Assembly (NCBI GenBank): GCA_963662155.1 | Contig: OY759263.1 | Location: forward strand, 19,092,547 to 19,156,546 | Direction of reading: 5' to 3' | From: Lamellibrachia columna | Taxonomy: Eukaryota > Annelida > Polychaeta > Sabellida > Siboglinidae | DNA length: 64,000 bases | Part shown: one piece after another, positions 1 to 11,292 of the stretch | How the letters are laid out: each line of letters opens with the position of its first letter | Numbering within the stretch: the stretch's first letter is position 1 | Translations under genes and position numbers: made by a program | Notes under the pieces: generated by a model | Database searches by the model: none | What the model was told of the DNA's origin: nothing | What the model saw: the letters and a program-made list of their open reading frames with translations, nothing else

Positions 1-1040
1 CACCTCGCTCTACTTTATCATGTTTATATGCATGTTTTATGATTTATAAGTTTTAGCTTGTGAAAATTTCCCGCCATCACTTACTATCTTGCTAGTATTT
101 AGCATTTGACCTGATTTCTTGTCGTTGCTGTGATGTCAATAAAGGTGTGTTTAAAGACTGAGTGTGTTTTTCTGGCTTTTTTTGCATCACACTACGGCTA
201 TAAAAATACCCGTCCCGTGCGTACAAACATTAGCAATGTCACATTTTCGACACGTCTTCGGACAATTTCTAGATTCTATCAGAACCACATGTGCAATTTC
301 ATCAAGTACAAGCTTAAACTAGTATAAAAATAGTTTACAAATTTCAACTAAGTCACAACAAAATAGCTGGAACACTCAATTTATAATAAACTTTTTTCAA
401 ATACGTCACACTCGTAACATATTTTCAAAATCAAATTCTGATCGAAGAAACGTCAACAAGAAAGAATGGAAAACTCCAGAATAAACTGCGTTTAGTAATA
501 CATAAATTGCTGACGTTTATAACGGAAATTCCCAACTGTATGTGAAGTAGTACTCGGAAATATGTGCAACGTCACGCTTCATCAGTCCATGTACGCACGG
601 GACGATCACGAGTCATCGCTGTGAACAGTATGCTTCAAAATTCATCCTTAAGCGCAACAGTCGTCAATCGAGGTGAGTAAATTACAAATCTACAATCTTT
701 TTATATATACTGAAGATATTTTACAGATATGTTGGTTTGATTTGTACGGCTCATGCAATCGTGAAAATGTAAATCGATCGGTCTTCACTGATCGCAAGAT
801 TGTCGCACGTAATGTAAGGGGCGTTCACGCTGTAGATCATCGGAGATTGATGGAGGTTGTTTTCTGGCATTTTGACTGTACTCGCGGCGTTTGGTTCCAC
901 TTTCAATGTCATCCTGTGTTCATCGATATGTTTATTGTTTATTGTTTATTGTTTATTGGCTGTTATTGTAATATTTTGAGAAAACGTCCCGTTTATTACC
1001 GCGACCTCGAGGCTCTGTTTATGTTGTTTACAGTTACATT
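1..1040. other. no gene recognised
   Basis: AT-rich sequence without a convincing coding exon on either strand. A short run of TTATTGTTTA-like units lies near 928-960. If the left SVOP-like paralog continues leftward, this is inside its intron 3; I looked for exon 4 on the minus strand and did not find it. Confidence 0.5.
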
Positions 1041-1057
1041 CCTATTTTATTTCAGAG

Positions 1058-2903
1058 CTGGTCGGTATGTGCGGATGCTGGTCGGTGTGTGCGGATGCTG
1101 GTCGGTGTGTGCGGATGCTGGTCGGTGTGTGCGGATGCTGGTCGATGTGTGCGGATGCTGGTCGGTATGTGCGGATGCTGGTCGGTGTGTGCGGATGCTG
1201 GTCGGTATGTGCGGATGCTGGTCGGTATGTGCGGATGCTGGTCGGTGTGTGCGGATGCTGGTCGGTATGCGCGGATGCTGGTCGGTGTGTGCGGATACTG
1301 GTCGGTGTGTGCGGATGCTGATCGGTGTGTGCGGATGCTGATCGGTGTGTGCGGATGCTGGTCGGTATGCGCGGATGCTGGTCGGTGTGTGCGGATGCTG
1401 GTCGGTGTGTGCAGATGATGGTCGGTGTGTACGGATGCTGGTCGGTGTGCGCGGATGTTGGTCGGTATGCGCGGATGCTGGTCGGTGTGTGCGGATGCTG
1501 GTCGGTGTGTGCGGATGCTGGTCGGTGTGTGCGGATGCTGGTCGGTGTGTGCGGATGCTGGTCGATGTGTGCGGATGCTGGTCGGTATGTGCGGATGCTG
1601 GTCGGTGTGTGCGGATGCTGGTCGGTGTGTGCGGATGCTGGTCGGTGTGTGCGGATGCTGGTCGGTATGTGCGGATGCTGGTCGGTATGTGCGGATGCTG
1701 GTCGGTGTGTGCGGATGCTGGTCGGTATGCGCGGATGCTGGTCGGTGTGTGCGGATGCTGGTCGGTGTGTGCGGATGCTGATCGGTGTGTGCGGATGCTG
1801 ATCGGTGTGTGCGGATGCTGGTCGGTATGCGCGGATGCTGGTCGGTGTGTGCGGATGCTGGTCGGTGTGTGCAGATGATGGTCGGTGTGTGCGGATGCTG
1901 GTCGGTGTGCGCGGATGTTGGTCGGTATGCGCGGATGCTGGTCGGTGTGTGCGGATGCTGGTCGGTGTGTGCGGATGCTGGTCGGTGTGTGCGGATGCTG
2001 GTCGGTGTGTGCGGATGCTGGTCGATGTGTGCGGATACTGGTCGGTATGTGCGGATGCTGGTCGGTGTGTGCGGATGCTGGTCGGTGTGTGCGGATGCTG
2101 GTCGGTGTGTGCGGATGCTGGTCGGTATGTGCGGATGCTGGTCGGTATGTGCGGATGCTGGTCGGTGTGTGCGGATGCTGGTCGGTATGCGCGGATGCTG
2201 GTCGGTGTGTGCGGATGCTGGTCGGTGTGTGCGGATGCTGATCGGTGTGTGCGGATGCTGATCGGTGTGTGCGGATGCTGGTCGGTATGCGCGGATGCTG
2301 GTCGGTGTGTGCGGATGCTGGTCGGTGTGTGCGGATGCTGGTCGGTGTGCGCGGATGTTGGTCGGTATGCGCGGATGCTGGTCGGTGTGTGCGGATGCTG
2401 GTCGGTGTGTGCGGATGCTGGTCGGTGTGCGCGGATGCTGGTCGGTGTGTGCGGATGCTGGTCGGTGTGTGCGGATGCTGATCGGTGTGCGCGGATGCTG
2501 GTCGGTGTGCGCGGATGCTGGTCGGTGTGCGCGGATGCTGGTCGGTGTGCGCGGATGCTGGTCGGTGTGTGCGGATGCTGGTCGGTGTGTGCGGATGCTG
2601 GTCAGTGTGTGCGGATGCTGGTCGGTGTGTACGGATGCTGGTCGGTGTGCGCGGATGCTGGTCGGTGTGCGCGGATGCTGGTCGGTGTGCGCGGATGCTG
2701 ATCGGTGTGCGCGGATGCTGGTCGGTGTGCGCGGATGCTGATCGGTGTGCGCGGATGCTGGTCGGTGTGCGCGGATGCTGGTCGGTGTGCGCGGATGCTG
2801 GTCGGTGTGCGCGGATGCTGGTCGGTGTGCGCGGATGCTGGTCGGTGTGCGCGGATGCTGGTCGGTGTGTGCGGATGCTGGTCGGTGTGTGCGGATGCTG
2901 GTC
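1058..2903. repeat. 20-bp minisatellite, about 92 copies, with higher-order period
   Basis: The unit is gtcggtgtgtgcggatgctg, tandem and almost indel-free. Variant units recur in a fixed order: the doublet starting 'atcggtg' is at 1321, 1781 and 2241, and 'gcagatgatg' is at 1411 and 1871. This gives a 460-bp (23-unit) higher-order repeat. The 3' third (after about 2480) is a different, more homogeneous set with 'gtgcgcgg'. Because 20 is not a multiple of 3 and the unit has no stop codon, several frames stay open on both strands; this is not evidence of coding. Confidence 0.97.
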
Positions 2904-2959
2904 GCTGTCAAACGGGGACAAAATACTGTCCAAAAATAATGTGGTGGAGTGGTAAGTTT

Positions 2960-3062
2960 AACACACACACACACACACGCACGCACGCACGCACGCACGC
3001 ACACACACACTCACACACACACACACCACAACACACCACACCACACCACCACACCACACACA
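2960..3062. repeat. (AC)n / (ACGC)n / (ACACC)n compound microsatellite
   Basis: Alternating AC, then CACG steps, then ACACC steps, just after the 20-bp minisatellite. Confidence 0.95.
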
Positions 3063-3600
3063 TTGTGACAGCAACGACTGACTTTTGCTTTCTGATAAGA
3101 AAATACAATTCTGTTTTTCCATGATCTACACGTAATTTGAGTACATGGTCATGAATAATGCTACTGGCAATAGGAGGAAAAGGTGTTGAAGATGAGGATC
3201 TATGGTAACATTTAAACGTTAGTGTCAACTTTAAGTTGGTTGTATGTGTTCCACGTTTGGTGTTGATGTTGTGGTTTCTACTTTCACTGCTTTCTTTTCT
3301 AGTCTACTTCATCCACCAAAACCAATAATATTGTGTTTTTCTCTAATATTGCATTTACAATCGTGGTTTTGTCACATTGTAACGCACGTGACACCATGGC
3401 AGACTCATATTTCAAAATGCTGGAATGTGAAAACAAAATGAGGCACTGATTTGTTGATGATCGGATAAGATATTAGAAAGATAGAGCATTCTATAGAGCA
3501 ATCATTAAACAATCGAATATCAATTTATATTGTTGGCATGAATTCAACCTATTAGGCCCAATCCTGGAAAACTACTCATATGACAACATTTGCACATTAA
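3063..3600. other. no gene recognised
   Basis: Unique-looking AT-rich sequence. Homology to intron 3 of the right-hand SVOP-like gene stops near 3600, so this stretch has no counterpart there. Confidence 0.4.
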
Positions 3601-3807
3601 AGACCGAGACTTGGCATATCTGAATAATATCAATCTTTGTGGCATTAATATTGCATTCGGATAAGGATGCGAACGAACATATTACGAATGAGTGTTGGTG
3701 CTAACTACGAATGAAAGACAACCATTACATTATAATCGCTACTGCCGCCACATTTGGAACAATAAAATGAATATTACCACATGTAAATAATAAAAAAATT
3801 CACGCAC

Positions 3808-3906
3808 CGTTGTGATCAATGCTTCTTCTATCGAACTGATACGCCATTGGCATATCAAGACTGGTCCTAGGATATTCAGTACCATTATCTCCATCGAGTC
3901 AGCAAT
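3808..3906 (-). CDS. SVOP-like paralog A, exon 3
   Basis: A 99-nt phase-0 exon (33 codons), same length as exon 3 of paralog B, with acceptor AG at 3907-3908 and donor GTGCGT just left of 3808. It encodes IADSMEIMVLNILG and on to EEALITT, the first transmembrane segment and first loop of an SV2-related transporter. It differs from paralog B mainly by conservative changes (V/I, M/I, S/N), which suggests the exon was kept under selection after duplication. Exon 4 is not visible to its left and is probably outside the window, unless this copy is truncated. Confidence 0.85.
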
Positions 3907-4500
3907 CTGGAGCACAATACTCACTGCTGTTATATCCTGAGATGCCCAGCATCATTTCCTCCGTTGAGTCGCAAATATAAGACACAACAAATACACTGTA
4001 CTGCCGTTAGGACCTTCGATACCCAGGATCATTACTTCCGTTGATTCGCAAATGTAGGACACGTTAACATACTGCCGTTAAGACCTTAGATACCCAGGAT
4101 CATTACCTCTGTTACGTCGGAAATGTACGACAAAACACATACTGCTGCTAGGACCGTATATATCCAGGATCATTACATCATTGGATCAGATATGAAGAAC
4201 ACAACATATATTGTCAGTATGACATTATAAACGCAGGATCATCACCTCCGTTTAGTTGGCAGGACACAACAGATACCGCCTCGGTCTTATGACCTTATTT
4301 ACCCAGAATCATTAACAACGTTGACACGCAAATGTAATACACAAATCACGTACACAGCCAGGAAAATGATCTCCACCGTTATGACCTCGGGTGACTAGGA
4401 CTATTACCTCCACTGAGTCTGCAGGATATAACATAACCGATCGTGACATTGTAACTTCAAATAAGTGGGAAGATTACGTCCATTGGGTCGGCAGTCTATG
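3907..4500 (-). repeat. degenerate 65-70 bp tandem array derived from the exon 3 boundary
   Basis: On the minus strand, units run into the real exon 3 acceptor. Each unit resembles the last intron bases plus the first ~45 nt of exon 3: one unit would translate ICDSTEEMMLGISG against exon IADSMEIMVLNILG. The decoy units have 'tacat' where the true acceptor has 'tccag', so they lack the AG. About eight units. The same array exists in paralog B at 47290-47800, so it predates the duplication. Confidence 0.8.
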
Positions 4501-4637
4501 ACACGATAACTCATGTCGCCATGACAACCATATTATTTACACAACAGCGCCGCTACTTTCAATACTACTTTCAATGTTCGTGTTTGAAAAGAACGAAGCT
4601 GTAGGTTTTAATCAAACCAGCGAACCCTCTTTATTAG

Positions 4638-5135
4638 CATTACTATCTATGTCGTTATGACCACTGATCATTACTATCTATGTCGTCATGACCACTGATC
4701 ATTGCTATCTATGTCGTCATGACCACTGATCATTACTATCTATGTCGTCATGACCACTGATCATTGCTATCTATGTCGTTATGACCACTGATCATTACTA
4801 TCTATGTCGACATGACCACTGATCATTGCTATCTAGGTCGTCATGACCACTGATCATTACTATCTATGTCGTCATGACCACTGATCATTACTATCTATGT
4901 CGTCATGACCACTGATCATTGCTATCTATGTCGTCATGACCACTGATCATTACTATCTATGTCGACATGACCACTGATCATTGCTATCTAGGTCGTCATG
5001 ACCACTGATCATTACTATCTATGTCGTCATGACCACTGATCATTACTATCTATGTCGTCATGACCACTGATCATTACTATCTATGTCGTCATGACCACTG
5101 ATCATTACTATCTATGTCGTCATGACCACTGATCA
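4638..5135. repeat. 31-bp minisatellite, about 16 copies
   Basis: The unit contains tctatgtcgtcatgaccact; variants carry 'tcgaca' or 'ctaggtcg' and recur in blocks. The matching site in paralog B (about 47120-47160) has only a single diverged copy, so the array expanded in paralog A only. It lies in intron 2 of paralog A. Confidence 0.95.
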
Positions 5136-5156
5136 TCTTTCGAATCCAGCCACGGG

Positions 5157-6043
5157 TTGGCTGAATTTGATGTATATATTGAAATCTACTAACGGAAACA
5201 GTAGAACAAATTTAATCATGAATTTGATGTATATATTGAAATCTACTAATGGAAAATATATTGAACTCTACTAATGGAAACAGTAGAACAAATCAGCATA
5301 CCACTTACAACAGGGTTCAACTTGTCATTAAAAGAGGAAGTTATTCCTTTTGAATGGAAAGAAGCAAACATCATACCATTATTTAAAAAGGGTTCGAGAA
5401 ATAAATCCGCTAATTACAGACCAGTGAGTTTAACGTCATTGATTTGTAAATGATTAGAAAGGTTAATTAAAGACCATATGGTGGACTTCCTTATTAGGCA
5501 TACATTATTAAATTCACCTCAACATGGATCCTAAAAGAGAGGTCATGTTTAACAAATATGTTATTTTTTTGAAGAAATCACTAAGTGGATAGACGAGGGA
5601 TCGCCAGTAGATATTATCAACTTAGATTTTCAGACAGGTTTTGACAAAGTACCACGTCAAAGATTATTAGTTAAATTAAACGCCCATGGTATCGGGGATG
5701 GCATAATTGACTGGATAGAACAATGACTGACTGACAGAAGACATCGTGTTGTAGTAGATGAAGAGGTTTCAAACTGGAAATAAGTTTTGAGTGGGGTACC
5801 ACAAGGATCAGTATTAGGACCTTTATTATTCTTAATACGTACATCAATGACTTGGAAACAATATAACAAGCAACGTACTGAAATTTGCGGATGACACAAA
5901 ACTATCTAGACTGTTTAACACTGCTGGTGATAAACAACATTTACACAATATGATCTAGACAGATTAGTCAAATGGTCTGAGAAATGGCAGATGTTATTCA
6001 ATTTTGGGAAATGTAAATGCCTACATACAGGACACGGGACTCT
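5157..6043 (+). mobile_element. CR1-like LINE, reverse transcriptase part, decayed
   Basis: Broken frames on the + strand encode recognisable RT blocks: 'IIPLFKKGSRNKSANYRPVS' near 5365, 'FQTGFDKVPRQ' near 5630 (usual motif has A, here T in KAFDKVP position) and 'SGVPQGSVLGPLLF' near 5790, then 'KFADDTK' near 5880. Several stops and frameshifts make it inactive. It is 5'-truncated and starts with a partly duplicated 60-bp segment at 5165-5300. It is inserted in intron 2 of paralog A, on the strand opposite to the gene. Confidence 0.85.
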
Positions 6044-7138
6044 TCACCCCTGTACCCTCTAGAGATGTCCATTGTATGTGTCCATGGTTAATATCTCCCA
6101 TTGTGATACATTCCCCTTTACTAACTTCCTTTATAGAGTTTTGTATTTTGGTGTTATCCTCTTCGTTTATGTTTGGACTTCGGTAAACTAATCCAGTAGG
6201 TAATTTTGAATTTCCTGAAACTATGTTGCACCAAACAGCTTCATCGCAATCTGTTTCCCTTTCTAGCTTTATTTCAGTCAGTCCTAATTCAGCATCTGTT
6301 ATGTCTATGATATACCAATTATACGAGGGTCAATATCTTCCACCATAATGTTTAATTCGTTTTTCTTATTTACTATGCTCCTTGCATTTAAACATACGCA
6401 TATATGACCTGTTTCAGACATGTTTCCCGGACGATTTGTTATTGGCTTGTCTGTACTAGTGGCCTCTTGTTCAGCTTGAGGCACCTCTAAGTAACCCCCC
6501 TGCGCTTCTAGTTTAAACAATGTTTACTACCAAAAATATTTGTTATGGTACCCATTCCACTATCTACTGCTGCTGAGAGTTTGTCCGCAAATACTGCTGC
6601 CCCATTTCCACTTAGATGAAGCCCATCCTTCACGTACATATCAGCCCTCCCAACAAAACTTCCCCACAAATCCAATTTCTTCTTCCCTACATAGCTTCTG
6701 GACTAGCATGTTAATTGCCACCCCCCGGCAATTTGGATTTCTCTGACCCCTCCTTCCTATTACTGGTAAAATCCCTGACAGTATTACCTGCTTAACCCTC
6801 GTCTGCTTTAGTGTTCTGACCAACTGCCTGTATTTCCTAACTATAGCAGTTGTACCCTCCCTCTCTATGTTATTTGTCCCTACTTGTACTAAAACAGAAC
6901 CACCCTTGCCCGAACCCACGATGTTTGCTACCCTCTCAGTTATCGCCTCTACTAGGCAAGCAGACCACCACGTCATCTCTCTTTTTTAAGACTCTGTCGG
7001 TCTTCCTAACTATTGAGTCCCCCACAAACACCCTCACTCTCTTAGTCACCCCATCTATCACTGCCTCAGAATAGCTCTTCTTTTGGATCCCTTCCATCAC
7101 ATTATGTCCTGCAGTCTTGTCACCTGGCAGACTGTTAT

Positions 7139-7207
<69 letters not shown>

Positions 7208-7316
7208 CCTCCCTCCCTCCCTCCCTCCCTCCCTCCCTCTCCCTCCCTCCCTCCCTCCCTCCCTCTCCCTCCCTCCCTCCCTCCCTCCCTCCCTCCCTCT
7301 CCCTCTCCCTCTCCCT

Positions 7317-7365
<49 letters not shown>

Positions 7366-7500
7366 ATCAACCTGTCACCTTCTCCTCCCGTCTCCTGGCT
7401 AACTTGCGCTCCCGTCGCCTTCCCTCCTGACACCTTCCCTCCCGTCTCCCTCACTCCCATCGGCTTCCCTCCCGTTTCTTTCTTAAAAAAAACTGTTTCC
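6044..7500 (-). mobile_element. inverted CR1 5' segment: ORF1 esterase-like plus endonuclease start
   Basis: On the minus strand, 7060-6540 encodes a GDSL/SGNH-type domain as found in CR1-clade first ORFs: 'FVGDSIV' (block I), 'VGTNNI' (block III) and 'DGLHLSGNG' (block V). It is followed at 6500-6050 by the start of an apurinic-type endonuclease ('CLNARSIVNKKNELN', 'IIGIS', 'VYRSPNINEEDNTK', 'MGDIN'). It sits inside a + strand CR1-like copy whose sequence resumes at 7600, so it is either a nested insertion or an inversion made during reverse transcription. A frame jump occurs at 6960. Confidence 0.8.
7141..7361. repeat. 220-nt homopyrimidine tract (CT)n/(CCCT)n
   Basis: Uninterrupted pyrimidines on the + strand with CT, CCCT and CTCCCT phases and partial mirror symmetry, which would allow triplex (H-DNA) structure. 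It interrupts the ORF1-like part of the inverted CR1 segment as an Arg-Glu repeat on the minus strand. Confidence 0.95.
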
Positions 7501-7599
7501 TAATATATTTCTACAATACGTTTATGTATAATATATATGCAATAGTAATACTTATTCTTATTCTAGTAGATTTTCTGTCAAATATTTGCACCAAAATCA

Positions 7600-8262
7600 A
7601 ATAAGATGAAATATAACATGGGAGATACTGTTGTAGGTACTACTGTAAAAGAAAATGACTTATGAATAACAATAAGCGCTGATATGAAAGTTTCAGAACA
7701 GTATGGTATTGCAGCTTCAAACGGTAATCAAATTCTTATGTTGATTAGGAGAAACGTAACATACAAGGAAAAAAGCTAATTATACCTCAGTAGTTAGTTA
7801 GTCCTCATTAGAGACCATATCGTAAGAAGGATATAGATACAAATAAAATTATTCAAGAACTGAGATACCTTAGTTATGAAGTACGCCTGAAAGAATGTGG
7901 TTTAACAACTCTAGAGACAAGGAGGTTAAGAGGAGATCAGATTGAATTTTTTAAGATATTGAATTGGTATGAAAATATTGATAGAAATATGTTTTTCTCA
8001 CTCAAAGAAAAATAGTACAATTAGAGGACATGCGGTAACATTAGTAAAGGATCAGTGTAGATTGGATATCAGGAAGTACTCGTTCTCACAGAGGACAATA
8101 AATAAATGGAACAGATTATCTACGGATTATGTAACTGCTAGCAGCGTGAATATGTTTACACGTAGATGAAAATTTTTGGACTCTCGATAAGCCAATGGCT
8201 TCATTGTCCACTTGCCATCTGGGCCTTTGGCTTGGATGGCAAATCTTGTTAAATCTAAAGCG
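7600..8262 (+). mobile_element. CR1-like LINE 3' end
   Basis: Continues the RT ORF C-terminal region ('HVRRNVTYK'-like, 'LVKDQCRLDIRKYSFSQRTI' near 8045) and ends with the conserved tail: cacttgccatc ... gatggcaa, then aatcttgttaaatct. The stem TTGCCATC/GATGGCAA could form a hairpin. The tail abuts the donor side of paralog A exon 2 (8 to 15 nt away), so insertion was within intron 2. Confidence 0.85.
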
Positions 8263-8277
8263 AAGTCAATCACGCAC

Positions 8278-8363
8278 CCAAATCATTCCACAGTAGAAAG
8301 TCACTCTCATTTGGAAGCGGCCGAATCCAATCTTTTCTATCGCTTCTTCGATGGTGTAGCTTG
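8278..8363 (-). CDS. SVOP-like paralog A, exon 2
   Basis: An 86-nt exon entering in phase 1 and leaving in phase 0, identical in length to exon 2 of paralog B. Acceptor AG is at 8364-8365 and donor GTGCGT at 8277-8272. It encodes ASYTIEEAIEKIGFGRFQMR and then VTFYCGMIW, the conserved cytosolic 'TIEDAMEKIGFGRFQ' segment before transmembrane helix 1 of SV2-related transporters. It is open and joins in frame with exons 1 and 3 of this copy. Confidence 0.87.
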
Positions 8364-9069
8364 CTGAAAAGTAACAAACAACCCAATTAAAGTAATCAAC
8401 AAACAATCCGACCAAATATATGGAGTAAACTTGTAAAGTATTAGAAGATTCAACAAAATAGTACTACCCTTTTAAGTTGCTTTATTTGGTTAAAGGAATT
8501 CATATACTGATGAGAATAATAGCAGGCAACATACGTGATTAATCCCCTTATTTAGACAAACGTGTATGCATGCACAGGTAGGCTTCTACGTGCCTGCTTA
8601 CACATACGCACATAGATCAACAATCGCACACACACCATACAACACGGCACAATTAAATAAGTTAGAATAATTAACAACCTCGTTATTTGTTTTAACACAT
8701 GTTTATCCGCCAGCTGTAACCTCATAATGGTGAGTGGTTTCCTTTGACCAGTAGTTGGAATTGTAACCAATTTCCTTTGTTGTATTATTACCAGACAATG
8801 GCCGTAGTCCCAGCCTGCCCGCACCCCGGGGTATGTCCGAATACCTCATTGCTGACCACACGACATGATATGTGATTTCAGAACTATTTTATGCAATAGC
8901 ATCTAACACACATAAGAAATGCATTAACTTGCGAATTGATCCTTATTATAATTATATTAAAAACAGGTTAATATAATTTTATAATATTTACTAATAATTT
9001 GCTAGGTCACACCCACGATACTACATGCACAGAGATGTGTTGATGCCATTGTAGACAGTGTTTCATTGT

Positions 9070-9440
9070 TGTTGTCGCAGCGCAACTGAACTTTACCACC
9101 TTCTTCGTCTCCCCCCCCACCCCCCCTCCCCGGTTCATTGCGAGCCTTCTCGACGAGCTGTTCACCCCTGCCCTTCCGTGATGTCTCTTAACATGTCCCT
9201 TCATCTTAATCTCGGTCTTTCTCTTCTCCTTCTACTACCCACTTCTGTTTTCCATGCTCTCTTTGTCAATATCTCCTCATTCATTCTCTGAATGTGTCCT
9301 GCCCATCTCAGTCTGCTCCCCACTACTTTCATTTTTAGGTATTTCCTTATTCCGATCCCGTCAATTAATTCCCCCGGTAGTTTGCATTTGCCAAAAAAAA
9401 CATGTTATCTTCGCCACCTTGTTGCTTGGGGCATAGCATA
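9070..9440 (-). mobile_element. LINE C-terminal fragment (shared with paralog B)
   Basis: The minus strand gives a decayed 'SRLRWAGHIQRMNEE..' type segment, the C-terminal end common to several RT proteins. The same fragment sits at 44829-45110 in the B arm on the + strand, so it was present before the duplication. Confidence 0.65.
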
Positions 9441-9883
9441 GCACAGCTGTGTGCGGATATTCCAAAATTGGAATGATAATAATTCCGCTTAGATGAAGCT
9501 AGATGTGTTTGCGGTGCACTGGAACATTCGTTTCGCCACTTTCGCGTCTTTAAGGTGTATATAACATTGCAACATTATTGTATACGACATGGGATTGTAA
9601 TAGCGCCATGTTAGCGCGCAACAGTACTATTAATACTGAGACAATATATTTAAAAATGTAATTTGTGTTGCTATTACTTTTAATTTGAACTATATTATGA
9701 TCCCCTTGAATCGATTTTACATTCATTCTGGTTATTATATGGTAGCTATTATTGCAATACTGCTTTTCATATAATCCCTTTAAGGGACGTGATTGAACTT
9801 TTTGAAACTTAACGACGAGAATACAGAACTCACATCTACATATACACGGATAACGGGAAGAACCATTCGGTGTCTAATCCCGT

Positions 9884-9972
9884 GGACACCCAGTGGACAC
9901 CCAGTGGACACCCAGTGGACACCCAGTGGACACCCAGTGGACACCCCGTGGACACCCAGTGGACACCCAGTG
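9884..9972. repeat. 12-bp minisatellite, about 8 copies
   Basis: Unit cccagtggacac; one unit reads ccccgtggacac. No counterpart seen in the B arm. Confidence 0.95.
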
Positions 9973-10079
9973 AACAGCATAAGTCACTGAGAATTAGAAG
10001 GAAAAAATGAATGAAATATAACATATTACTTGTAGAGATAATGAACAAAACATTTGAGTGACGTGGTTATGTCTATGGA

Positions 10080-10700
10080 TGCTGTCCAGTTACCTACGCC
10101 AACTCACCACCTTCAATTCTGCCCAACATCTTAAGAAAATTGCAACACCTTCAAAATGTTGCAATGATCAGGCGTTACCTGACCCGTAGAGCGACGGAAC
10201 AACTTATCTAAACGATTATAACCAGCACAATTGACACTGGAAATGCGTTGCTCCACCGATTGCCTCGCAAGCAAATACAACGGCTGCAGAGAGCGCAGAA
10301 CTGGGCGGCCCGCCTCGTGGATGGCGCCACGAAATTCTGCCACGCGACACCGCCTCTCATCAAGCTGCATTGGTTGCCGATAGCAGTACGAGTAGAGTTC
10401 AAAATCTGACTATTCTACTCGTGCATCGAGCATTGAATGTTGTGCACCGGATTACGTCACCAACTGTCTCACGCGTTGTCAGCCAACCCGATCTTTGCGC
10501 TCTACTGAATCCAATCGTCACCGCGTCCCACGAGCCAGGCGAAATTTGGGTGACCGGTCATTCGGTATGGCAGCCCCGACACCATGGAACTCACTGCCAC
10601 GACAGCTGACATCGACGCTAACAACACATGTTCTCTTAAAACACACCTTAAGACTCACGTTTTTTCTAGAACATTTTGTACGACGCCATGATGTGCTTAA
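10080..10700 (+). mobile_element. RT C-terminal fragment of a CR1/L2/Jockey-type LINE
   Basis: With several frameshifts the + strand reads 'RLQRAQNWAARLVDGATKF', 'PLIKLHWLPIAVRVEFKI' and 'GDRSFGMAAPTPWNSLP', the standard end of this RT superfamily (QRVQNxAARL, LHWLPVxxRVxFK, AAPxxWNSLP). Inactive. It is inserted in intron 1 of paralog A and is absent from the B arm. Confidence 0.85.
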
Positions 10701-10757
10701 AACACACTTTAAAGACTCACCTGTTTTAAAAAACACTATGTACGACGCCATGAGCAA
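10638..10757. repeat. 60-bp tandem duplication
   Basis: Two diverged copies of a segment running from 'cttaaaacacac' to 'tacgacgccatga' directly after the RT fragment. Confidence 0.8.
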
Positions 10758-11292
10758 CGACGGTGGGAATGGCGCCTTAGTAATTTTAAGATTTGATTTG
10801 AAGGGAAATAGGCGGTTTTGGATGGGTTATCCTACTACGGATGTCTTTCACAGGACGGTACACACTTGTGTGGAGAAACCTGCAAACCTTGGTGATATAT
10901 ACAAGCGTTTCTCAACCTTTTTGCTTCCAATGCTACCTGTGTCCATTAAAAAATCCAGGGACCCCCTCATAAGATATGGCATCCCCCCGCCTTTTCGCTG
11001 CAATTGTCAAAAGTTATTGCTTTTAAAAATTATGTTTTTATTAAAAGAAAAAAGAAAACGTGTTTGCCATTACACTGCTTGTTAACTATTACTAACCAAA
11101 CAAACATATTTAAATGAAATAAATATCACAGTATATCAATGTGTCAACTTGGGTTGATCTCAGTTTAATTAGCATGGTCAGGCCTTTAAGCTTTACTTAG
11201 TCAATGACAACCGTGTTAAACTGCTTGTTAACCATGGCACAAATCAGTTGGTATTTAAAAACATACATGTCAAAATAAATACACTTATGCAG

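Noticed and set aside
1047..3010. Open frames of over 600 codons on the minus strand (HTPTSIRTHRPASA repeats) and many on the + strand
   Set aside because: They are produced by a 20-bp stop-free tandem unit; several frames on both strands are open equally, with no start context, splice sites or non-repeat domain.
9780..10048. GVHWVSTGCPL repeat frame
   Set aside because: 12-bp repeat, eight copies, no other coding support.
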